In this document: in pieces, positions 7,658-14,557 of the stretch
Layout of the letters: every line of letters starts with the position of its first letter
Numbering within the stretch: the first letter of the stretch is position 1
From: Paenibacillus sp. JDR-2
GTDB lineage: Bacteria; Bacillota; Bacilli; Paenibacillales; Paenibacillaceae
DNA: 64,000 nucleotides
Assembly: GCF_000023585.1 (NCBI RefSeq)
Contig: NC_012914.1
Coordinates: forward strand, 6,021,501 to 6,085,500
Direction: 5' to 3'
Position numbers and translations under genes: made by a program
Notes under the pieces: model-generated
Database searches by the model: none
Told to the model about the DNA's origin: nothing
The model's input: the letters and a program-made list of their open reading frames with translations, nothing else

Positions 7658-8392
7658 TTACCGTTGGATGCCCTGATGGCATTCCGCCTGGATGATGGCC
7701 ATAGCTCTCGTTACCTCCTGCTCGGTTGGAGCGGGAACACCCTCCAGCGGATACGGACGGCCCAGCGTCTGCCATTTGTATACGCCCATCCGGTGATAAG
7801 GAAGAAGCTCAAGCCTCTCCACGTTGACCAGCCCGCCGATAAATCGGCCGAGCAACCGCAAATCCTCCGCGTGATCGGTTATGCCGGGGATCAGCACATG
7901 GCGGATCCATACCGGCTTGGATATGGAAGACAGCCACTTGGCAAAATGCAAAATCCGGTCATTGGGCTGCGACGTCAGCCGTTCATGCTTGTCTCGATCG
8001 ATCTGCTTCAAATCAAGCAGGACAAGATCCGTGTCGTTCATCAGCTCGGACGCATGGGAGGGGTCGCAGAAGCCTGAGCTGTCCAGCGCGGTGTGCAGGC
8101 CATATTTCTCTTTGCAGGCCTTGAACAGAGCAGCGACAAATGGAGCCTGCAGCGTAGGCTCTCCTCCCGTCACCGTAATTCCTCCGCCTGAACCGCGATA
8201 GTAAGGCAAATAAGGCTCAATCTCCTCCAAAATATCGTCCACCGTCACCTGCCGTCCTGCGGCCGTATCCCAGGTATCCGGGTTATGGCAGAACTGGCAC
8301 TGCAGGGCGCAGCCCTGCATGAACAGGACAAACCGGATGCCGGGGCCGTCAACGGTGCCAAAGGTGTCTATCGAATGGATTCGTCCTTTCAT
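7658..8392 (-). CDS. pflA: Pyruvate formate-lyase activating enzyme
   Basis: Radical SAM enzyme that installs the glycyl radical on PflB, 244 residues. The 4Fe-4S motif CALQCQFC (C-X3-C-X2-C) is at about 29-36, followed by HNPDTWD. GGGITVTGGEPTLQ supplies the SAM-binding glycines, and MGVYKWQTLG near residue 211 is the usual C-terminal activase motif. AAGGAG lies about 10 bases before the ATG. It begins 43 bases after the pflB stop and is probably in the same Fnr-controlled transcript. Confidence 0.95.
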   Translation of the reverse strand: MKGRIHSIDTFGTVDGPGIRFVLFMQGCALQCQFCHNPDTWDTAAGRQVTVDDILEEIEPYLPYYRGSGGGITVTGGEPTLQAPFVAALFKACKEKYGLHTALDSSGFCDPSHASELMNDTDLVLLDLKQIDRDKHERLTSQPNDRILHFAKWLSSISKPVWIRHVLIPGITDHAEDLRLLGRFIGGLVNVERLELLPYHRMGVYKWQTLGRPYPLEGVPAPTEQEVTRAMAIIQAECHQGIQR

Positions 8393-8435
8393 GCCCGCCG
8401 CGCTCCTTTCTTGATCCTATTATTTATTGGCTGGA

Positions 8436-10706
8436 CTAAATCTCTCCGTGGAAGGTGCGGTTGATCACATCGAGCTGCTGCTCTCTTGTCAGCTTGATAA
8501 AGTTGACTGCATAACCCGATACCCGGATCGTCAGCTGCGGATAATTCTCGGGATGCTCCATCGCGTCGAGCAGCTGCTCGCGGTTAAAGACGTTTACGTT
8601 CAGATGATGCCCGCCGCTTGCCGTATAGCCGTCAAGCAAGGCAGCCAGGTTGCTGAACCGGGCCGTTTCTTCTTTCCCGAGCGCCTTCGGAATAATCGAG
8701 AAAGTGTTCGATACGCCGTCCAGGCTATGCTCATAAGGAATCTTTGCTACCGAAGCGAGCGAAGCAAGCGCCCCCTTGCGGTCACGGCCGTGCATCGGAT
8801 TCGCGCCAGGAGCGAATGGCTGGCCGGCTTTGCGGCCGTCCGGCGTGCTGCCGGTTTTTTTGCCGTACACGACGTTGGAAGTAATGGTCAGGACGGACAT
8901 GGTAGGAATCGCGCCTCGGTAGGCCTTATGCTGGCGCAGCCGGTTCATAAAGCCTTCGGCAAGCTCTACGGCAAGCTGGTCGGCACGGTCGTCGTTATTG
9001 CCGTATTGCGGATATTCGCCTTCGATTTCGAAGTCGACCGCTATCCCCTTCTCGTTCCTGACCGGACGGACCTTCGCGTACCGGATCGCGCTCAAGCTGT
9101 CGGCCACCACGGACAGCCCGGCAATGCCGCAGGCCATCGTCCGGATAATGTCCCGGTCATGCAGCGCCATCTCAAGCCGTTCGTAACAGTATTTATCATG
9201 CATGTAATGAATGACGTTCAGCGTGTTCATATACAGCTTGGCAAGCCAATCCTGAATGACGCCGAATTTCTGCTTGACTACCTCGTAATCCAGCACTTCG
9301 GAGGTTATAGGCGCGATAGCCGGACCAATCCGTACGCCAAGCTTCTCGTCTACGCCGCCGTTAATCGCGTACAGCAGCGCCTTCGCCAGATTCGCCCTTG
9401 CCCCGAAAAACTGCATTTGCTTGCCGATCCGCATGGCGGATACGCAGCAGGCAATGCCGTAGTCGTCTCCGAAAAAGGGCCGCATCAGGTCATCATTCTC
9501 GTATTGAATCGAGCTGGTCTCCGCCGATACCTTGGCGCAATATTTCTTGAAGGGCTCGGGCAGCTTTGACGACCACAGGACGGTCAGGTTGGGCTCCGGC
9601 GCCGGTCCAAGCGTATAAAGGGTATGCAGGAAACGGAAGGAATTGCGCGTAACCCGCGTCGCCCCGTCTAAGCCCATGCCGCCAACCGATTCCGTCACCC
9701 AGGTCGGGTCGCCGCTGAACAGCTCATTGTAGTCGGGTGTACGCAGGAACTTCACGATCCTGAGCTTCATCACAAAATGGTCAACCAGCTCCTGTGCTTC
9801 CCGTTCCGTTAAGGTACCTTCCCTCAAATCCCGCTCGAAATAAATATCGAGAAAGCTGGATACGCGTCCCAGGCTCATTGCCGCTCCGTTCTGCTCTTTG
9901 ATAGCGGCTAGATAGGCAAAATAGAGCCATTGCACCGCTTCCCGCGCGTTTGCCGCAGGAGCGGAGAGGTCAGAGCCGTACGCGGCAGCCATTGCCTTCA
10001 GCTCGCCAAGACTCCGAAGCTGCTCGGATAATTCCTCGCGAAGCCGGATAACCTCCTCCGTCACGGCGTCTACTTCCAGCTGCAGCAGCTCTTCTTTTTT
10101 CCCTTGAATCAGCCGGTCGACGCCATACAGAGCAACGCGCCGGTAATCCCCGATAATGCGGCCGCGGCCGTAAGCATCGGGCAAGCCCGTGATAATGCCT
10201 GCTTTTCTCGCAGCCCGCATATCGGTCGTATAAGCATCAAAAACTCCTTGATTATGCGTCTTGCGGATATCCGTAAACACCCGGAGCATCTCGGGATCAA
10301 GTTCATAGCCGTAAGCCTCGCAAGCATCGGCAGCCATTCGAATGCCGCCAAACGGCTGCACGGCCCGCTTCAGCGGCGCGTCGGTCTGCAGGCCAACGAT
10401 CTTCTCCTTGCTTTTATCGATATAACCCGGCGCATGCGAGGTGATTGCGGATACGGTATGAACATCGATATCATGGACGCCGCCGCGCTCCCGTTCTTCC
10501 TTGAGCAGGCCGCTGACCTGCCTCCAAAGTGCATTCGTGTCTTCGGTTGCGGATGCGAGGAACTGTTCGTCGCCTTCATACGGTGTAAGGTTTTTCTCGA
10601 TAAACGAATTGACATCAATTTGTTTCTTCCATTTTCCGTCAGCGAACCCCCGCCATGCATCTTTGCCGGCCGCCCCTCTTCTGACTTCGTTTTCCTTCAT
10701 CGCCAT
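8436..10706 (-). CDS. pflB: Formate acetyltransferase (pyruvate formate-lyase)
   Basis: Glycyl radical enzyme that splits pyruvate and CoA into acetyl-CoA and formate during fermentation. At 756 residues it has the family length. The adjacent active-site cysteines are in YGIACCVSAMRIG and the glycyl radical site is RVSGYAVNF near the C-terminus. GGAGG lies 9 bases before the ATG at 10706; a TTG two codons upstream is in frame but too close to that site. The promoter has an Fnr box centred at -41.5. It works with pflA just downstream. Confidence 0.97.
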   Translation of the reverse strand: MAMKENEVRRGAAGKDAWRGFADGKWKKQIDVNSFIEKNLTPYEGDEQFLASATEDTNALWRQVSGLLKEERERGGVHDIDVHTVSAITSHAPGYIDKSKEKIVGLQTDAPLKRAVQPFGGIRMAADACEAYGYELDPEMLRVFTDIRKTHNQGVFDAYTTDMRAARKAGIITGLPDAYGRGRIIGDYRRVALYGVDRLIQGKKEELLQLEVDAVTEEVIRLREELSEQLRSLGELKAMAAAYGSDLSAPAANAREAVQWLYFAYLAAIKEQNGAAMSLGRVSSFLDIYFERDLREGTLTEREAQELVDHFVMKLRIVKFLRTPDYNELFSGDPTWVTESVGGMGLDGATRVTRNSFRFLHTLYTLGPAPEPNLTVLWSSKLPEPFKKYCAKVSAETSSIQYENDDLMRPFFGDDYGIACCVSAMRIGKQMQFFGARANLAKALLYAINGGVDEKLGVRIGPAIAPITSEVLDYEVVKQKFGVIQDWLAKLYMNTLNVIHYMHDKYCYERLEMALHDRDIIRTMACGIAGLSVVADSLSAIRYAKVRPVRNEKGIAVDFEIEGEYPQYGNNDDRADQLAVELAEGFMNRLRQHKAYRGAIPTMSVLTITSNVVYGKKTGSTPDGRKAGQPFAPGANPMHGRDRKGALASLASVAKIPYEHSLDGVSNTFSIIPKALGKEETARFSNLAALLDGYTASGGHHLNVNVFNREQLLDAMEHPENYPQLTIRVSGYAVNFIKLTREQQLDVINRTFHGEI

Positions 10707-10735
10707 CTTCAAGCACCTCCGTTTTCTATGTCTCC

Positions 10736-10778
10736 ATGTTACGGTTTTCCGGTTGTTCCGGCTGTGACTTAGCTCACA
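10736..10778 (-). promoter_or_regulatory. Fnr box and -10 element of the pflB promoter
   Basis: TGTGACTTAGCTCACA at 10763-10778 is a perfect Fnr site. TAACAT at 10736-10741 is the -10 candidate, placing the start near 10729 and the box centre at -41.5, the class-II activator position. Confidence 0.8.
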
Positions 10779-10803
10779 ATCCGAATCAAAAACCTGTTCA
10801 TCG

Positions 10804-11376
10804 TTATGTCGCCTCTCCAGCCGGAATCGTCCGAATAAAGCGGTTGTCGATCCTGTTGCTCCGCAGCTCGGATTCCTTCAGCCTTAACCAATTGATTTGC
10901 CGCAGGAAGCCGGCAAGATCGGCTTGCCCAAGCTCCAGCTGCACTCGGATCAGCTCCTCGCAGGCCCGGTCGTATACGCCATGCAAAGGATAGATTCGGC
11001 CGCCAATCCACGGGATAGCCGCATCGTATCCTTCGCGCTTGCCGTCAGTTAGAAGATCGGCGGCTTCAGCCGAAGGATAAGGCATATGGCAGCCGATAAT
11101 CCAGACATCCCGGTGCCTGGCGAGAGCAAGGCCGGCATGCATGCCGCTTAATACGCCCTGGTTCGAATAATAATCGCTGATAATGCGGATATCCCGGTCT
11201 ACATGGCGGAGGAACAGCCGCGGCTCATTGGTCACGATCGTAATGTCATCGCAGTTGCTCCGCATTTCCTTGATCTGGCGCTCAATAACCGTCTGTCCGC
11301 CAACGATGCGGAATGCGCGTTTATCTGCTTTTCTTCCTTCATAAAGATCCCCTGCTAAGATCACACCGGACAGCAC
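10804..11376 (-). CDS. MobA-like nucleotidyltransferase (NTP_transf_3), degenerate signature
   Basis: A 190-residue Rossmann-type nucleotidyltransferase related to MobA, which adds a nucleotide to molybdopterin for molybdoenzymes such as formate dehydrogenase and nitrate reductase. SGVILAGD starts the fold, GVLSGMHAGL replaces the usual GPLAGI and IIGCHMPYP replaces ACDMPF. The glycine-rich loop is altered: LAGDLYEGRKADKR where active enzymes usually have LAGGxSxRMGxDK. Function as a true cofactor enzyme is therefore uncertain. A GTG start at 11376 has AAGGAGG 7 bases upstream. It follows the hemerythrin-like gene by 20 bases and likely shares its Fnr-controlled promoter. Confidence 0.7.
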   Translation of the reverse strand: MLSGVILAGDLYEGRKADKRAFRIVGGQTVIERQIKEMRSNCDDITIVTNEPRLFLRHVDRDIRIISDYYSNQGVLSGMHAGLALARHRDVWIIGCHMPYPSAEAADLLTDGKREGYDAAIPWIGGRIYPLHGVYDRACEELIRVQLELGQADLAGFLRQINWLRLKESELRSNRIDNRFIRTIPAGEAT

Positions 11377-11396
11377 AACAATCCCTCCTTATCCAA

Positions 11397-11948
11397 TCAG
11401 GAGAACAAATAGTCCATATCGGTCAAAATATCCTCGGCCAGCGGAAACAGCAGCTCCTCTTCCATCTGGAAATGAGCGGTCAGTATAAAGCAGCCCTGCG
11501 TGAGGCAGTCGCAGCCTCCCTTCATTTCCCGCTGCAGATCGGCGCCGCTTATCGGCTCCAGCCGCAAAGCATGGAGCAGGTTGCTGCTTGCCTGAACAAA
11601 CGATTCAATATACTGGACGGCAAGCTCATGGTCTTTTTCCAGCACCCATAACGAAGGCATAATGGTTGGCTCAATCTTCTTGTGCGAATAATGCATCAGA
11701 ATAGGGAACAGCTCCTCCTCTTCCCAAACGGAATGCCGCTTCAGCTCGCGCAGAAGCAACTCCGCTTCTTCCCGAAGTCCGATTAAGCCCTCTATCGTTA
11801 CGTAACTGCTCATCCCCGCAGCATGATGAATGCTTTGCTGGCATAGAGCGCTGCACATCGCTTTTATTTGTTCATGGTCCGATTCCAATCTCATCGCCAG
11901 CCTTGCAAAGGAGCTTGGCCTCGCTGTATTAAACGGATCCAGTCTCAT
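11397..11948 (-). CDS. Hemerythrin-like HHE domain protein
   Basis: A 183-residue helical protein with the di-iron hemerythrin pattern: ESDHEQIKAM (helix 1), LKRHSVWEEEELFP (helix 2), LEKDHELAVQYIESF (helix 3) and LTAHFQMEEELLFPLAEDI (helix 4). The His and Glu residues expected to bind two irons are present. Family members bind oxygen or nitric oxide or repair iron-sulfur clusters; which applies here is not known. GGAGG lies a few bases upstream of the ATG. An Fnr box 72 bases upstream implies induction at low oxygen. It is the first gene of an operon with the MobA-like protein. Confidence 0.85.
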   Translation of the reverse strand: MRLDPFNTARPSSFARLAMRLESDHEQIKAMCSALCQQSIHHAAGMSSYVTIEGLIGLREEAELLLRELKRHSVWEEEELFPILMHYSHKKIEPTIMPSLWVLEKDHELAVQYIESFVQASSNLLHALRLEPISGADLQREMKGGCDCLTQGCFILTAHFQMEEELLFPLAEDILTDMDYLFS

Positions 11949-12019
11949 TCCAATCCCTCCCGTACCGCTTCCTTAAAAATGTTCATACCCCAGCCTACCA
12001 TCTGCCGGTCATAGCCGGC

Positions 12020-12035
12020 TGTGACGCATATCACA
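12020..12035 (-). promoter_or_regulatory. Fnr box upstream of the hemerythrin-like gene
   Basis: TGTGACGCATATCACA is a perfect TGTGA-N6-TCACA site. A weak -10 candidate TAGGCT at 11992-11997 would put the centre near -42. Confidence 0.7.
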
Positions 12036-12064
12036 GTTGGCCGGACGGACATGGAACGTTCAAA

Positions 12065-12119
12065 TAAAAAAGGGGATGTCCCATTCGTCATTAATATGAC
12101 GAATGGGACACCCCCCTTT
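12065..12119 (-). terminator. Long inverted repeat, probable terminator
   Basis: GTCCCATTCGTCA (12078-12090) and its exact complement (12097-12109) flank TTAATA, extended by AAGGGG and CCCCCTT arms. On the minus strand it ends in CCCCTTTTTTATTT. It may have ended the GH78 transcript before the insertion remnant at 12.2-12.66 kb separated them. Confidence 0.6.
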
Positions 12120-12288
12120 GTTATTTTGGTTTGGGTTAAACAGCAGCCTGCGCATTTTAATGTTCTTCCAATCGCCATTGCTCAGGGATTCCGTGAATCA
12201 ACGAGGTAAGGTTGGAATCCCTTCACAAAAGCGACCGCTAACGCTTCTCCAGAATCATTAAAATGCTCCGTTTGCCATTAACCTGTCA

Positions 12289-12564
12289 ATGAAATGCTTT
12301 AAGGACATCAGCATGGAATATCACCGCCTCAAACAACATGCCAGGGAGCAGTTAAAGAGTGAAGATGGACATGCCTTGTCGGTTCGACGCATGCACGAAC
12401 CAGAAAGTGTGTTTGGCCAAATCAAGAATAACCGGGGATTCCGCCGGTTCCTGCTTCGAGGCTTACCGAAAGTTAGCCTAGAGGTCGGGTGGCTTTCGCT
12501 TGCCCACAATTTGCTGAAGAAAGCTATAAAGGAGCAAAAACGAAAAATAGCGCTGCAGGGATAA
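12289..12564 (+). pseudogene. IS1182-family transposase, C-terminal remnant
   Basis: The 91-codon frame carries the C-terminal part of a DDE transposase of the IS1182 family: YHRLKQHAREQLKSEDGHAL, then EPESVFGQIKNNRGFRRF, LLRGLPKVSLEVGWLSLAHN. Intact proteins of this family are over 400 residues, so most of the gene, including the first catalytic aspartates, is missing. The coding similarity begins near 12310; upstream sequence is not transposase-like. The AACCCCTTTTGAGACGGCCT stretch at about 12636-12655 may be the remaining right terminal repeat. No left end was found. The remnant cannot move by itself. Confidence 0.85.
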
Positions 12565-12584
12565 CTCTCTGCAGCGCTATTTTT
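12543..12584 (+). terminator. Terminator overlapping the end of the transposase remnant
   Basis: AAAAATAGCGCTGCAG and its exact complement form a 16-bp stem around a 10-base loop holding the stop codon, followed by TTTTTAT. It works on either strand. Confidence 0.7.
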
Positions 12585-12669
12585 ATGAAAATTATTTCGT
12601 TATTTTACTAAGGCGAGCCGTTACTCTAGCGAGCGAACCCCTTTTGAGACGGCCTCTTCTTCCATTCGA

Positions 12670-14361
12670 TTATTCAACAAACGTTACGCCTGGCGGAACG
12701 GTGATATCCGTTCGGATACGTCCGTCTGCCCCGCGCTCATGGCGGACATGAATGAGACCGCGAGGCGTCGGGTAGGTCCCTTCCGCCCAGTCCAGATCAG
12801 CCAGGTTTGGACGAATCCGGACTTTGCGGAAGCCCGGCTCCACAACCTGGATGCCCAGTACGTATTCGGACAGCCAGGCCGTTGGCCCGGATGCCCAGCC
12901 ATGACAGAGACTGTGCCGGTACCCCTTGTAGCAGTAACCGCCGTAGCTGCCGTGCACATCGATTTTTCCCGGAGGCGTCAGCTCGTCGATTCTTGCCGCT
13001 CCCTCCATCCAAGCGATGTCGAAATCCTCCCAGAACGTGGTTGCCCCAAGCTCCAGCATGCCGCCCCAGAAGGACCGGATGCTGTCCAGACTACCCGCAA
13101 TATCTCCCGCTTCCGCGCGGGCACGCAGCATGTAATAGCCGTAAAAGGTGGAGTATCCGCTTGGCGCGTCAGGCGCTATAACCTCGCGGTTGGCGACAGT
13201 CGGATCCATCAGTCCGGCAAGCGCCTGCAGGGCCGCTGCCTGCTTGCTGTCCGCATGATGCGGAATACGCTCGCGCAAACGCCCTTCAAGCTCTTCGCAA
13301 AGCCCGGCTGTCCCCTCCTCGCCAAATAACCGGCAAAGCCGGACTCCCGCCTGCATGCCAAGCACAAACAAAGCATGAACCCCTGCCGTTACGCCAGCCG
13401 GATTAGAGGAAGCCGGCCAATCCAGGAATGGGCGGTAAACGTTAATCGTGCCGTCCGGCTCCACCTTGCCGATCAGCTCACGAAGCAAGCCTGTTATGTA
13501 ATCGCGCTGCTCGAGCAGATAAGCTTCATTCCCATGCTGCATATACCAGTCATGCTGAACGAGCAGCCACCAGATCGAATAAGTGGGCATGTCCATAAAC
13601 ATCGGCAGCGGAGACCGGTCGCGCTTGAAATCCATGCTTTGCGGGACAATCTCGTGCTCGCCGAATACGGCGCAAATCGTGGCTACTTCGGGATGCATAT
13701 CCCCGGTCCACACCATCCGGTCCCGCTTGATGCCATCCCACAGATAGTCCTGCATGTTCAGATGAACGGTATAAGCGCCGGTCTCCCAAATTCGGTCCAG
13801 CAGCGGATCGCTGCATCGAAAGCTTCCTTTGTATTCGATATCCCGGTACAAAAATACAGCCTGAACGCTTTGCAGCTCGATCTCCCCTTCATCCAGCAGA
13901 TCAAGGCGCGCAAAGCGGAAGCCCGTTGTCCCGAACTCGGCGCCGCCAAGCAGACCAACGTCGACAATACTGTCGCGGGATACATGGTCATTCGTCGCGT
14001 TGGTTGCTCCGCCAAGCTCGCTCATCGCTTCCATGGCCGATTCTCCAAGGCGCACGCGTATCTTCACGCTTCGCTTCGGCTCCGGGAAACGCCCTTCAAC
14101 CACGGCAATCCGGATCCCGCCATGCAGCTCGGTTCCGAAGTCGAGCAAGATAGCAGGCGCCTCTCCCTTATGGCGAAGCAGACAGGCGTTTGGCGCTTCC
14201 TTGGTCACTTGGCCGCCGTTTCCCGCAAGCAAGCCCTCCGGGTTAATCACATCGGAAGTATTCCCCTTACCGGTATTCCAGACAAGACGCACCGGTTCCA
14301 CATAAGCACGCGTACGCGGATCAATGGCAAGTCCTCTTGCCTGAAGTTCTTTTAGGCTCAT
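12670..14361 (-). CDS. GH78-type alpha-L-rhamnosidase
   Basis: Probable intracellular hydrolase releasing L-rhamnose from imported oligosaccharides, 563 residues. DGIKRDRMVWTGDMHPE (about 210-226) is the GH78 catalytic loop with the acid residue, and ATTFWEDFD and HGWASGPTAWLSEYVLGI are conserved (alpha/alpha)6-barrel and C-terminal beta-domain motifs. It is shorter than most GH78 enzymes (about 900) because the extra N-terminal beta domains are absent. No signal peptide is seen. GGAAGGAG lies upstream of the ATG. Its promoter is nearly identical to that of the upstream importer operon, so both should respond to the same AraC-type regulator. A stalled IS remnant follows the gene. Confidence 0.85.
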   Translation of the reverse strand: MSLKELQARGLAIDPRTRAYVEPVRLVWNTGKGNTSDVINPEGLLAGNGGQVTKEAPNACLLRHKGEAPAILLDFGTELHGGIRIAVVEGRFPEPKRSVKIRVRLGESAMEAMSELGGATNATNDHVSRDSIVDVGLLGGAEFGTTGFRFARLDLLDEGEIELQSVQAVFLYRDIEYKGSFRCSDPLLDRIWETGAYTVHLNMQDYLWDGIKRDRMVWTGDMHPEVATICAVFGEHEIVPQSMDFKRDRSPLPMFMDMPTYSIWWLLVQHDWYMQHGNEAYLLEQRDYITGLLRELIGKVEPDGTINVYRPFLDWPASSNPAGVTAGVHALFVLGMQAGVRLCRLFGEEGTAGLCEELEGRLRERIPHHADSKQAAALQALAGLMDPTVANREVIAPDAPSGYSTFYGYYMLRARAEAGDIAGSLDSIRSFWGGMLELGATTFWEDFDIAWMEGAARIDELTPPGKIDVHGSYGGYCYKGYRHSLCHGWASGPTAWLSEYVLGIQVVEPGFRKVRIRPNLADLDWAEGTYPTPRGLIHVRHERGADGRIRTDITVPPGVTFVE

Positions 14362-14411
14362 CGCGTTAAACGCTCCTTCCGGATCGAATTTAGTGGTACC
14401 TTCTTAAACCG

Positions 14412-14468
14412 ACTATACGTCTGCGTGCGCGGAGGAGACAATAGACTTTTTTCCGGGCGGTTATCCGA
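14412..14468 (-). promoter_or_regulatory. Promoter/operator of GH78, copy B of a shared element
   Basis: Minus strand: TCGGATAA, GGAAAA, AGTCTATTGT, then exactly 20 bases, then TATAGT (14412-14417) as -10. The same words in the same order occur at 20464-20519 before the importer operon. TTGTCT is the -35 with an 18-base spacer. Confidence 0.65.
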
Positions 14469-14522
14469 TTTCCGCGCGAACACCTCCTGGCGGAAGACCG
14501 GGCTGCTCCTTCGGGGAGGAAA

Positions 14523-14551
14523 GAGGGCGCCTCCCGAGTGGAGGCACCCTC
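14523..14551 (-). terminator. Stem-loop after the AraC-type regulator gene
   Basis: GAGGGTGCCTCC and GGAGGCGCCCTC pair with one mismatch around ACTCG, 7 bases after the regulator stop. The minus-strand tail is TTTCC; on the plus strand it is richer in T. It separates the importer operon from the GH78 promoter. Confidence 0.6.
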
Positions 14552-14557
14552 TTCTTT

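Noticed and set aside
8427..9569. Long plus-strand frame opposite pflB
   Set aside because: It mirrors the high GC codon pattern of pflB and has no ribosome site or family motif.
13375..14355. Long plus-strand frame opposite GH78
   Set aside because: Shadow of the rhamnosidase codon usage; no recognisable domain.
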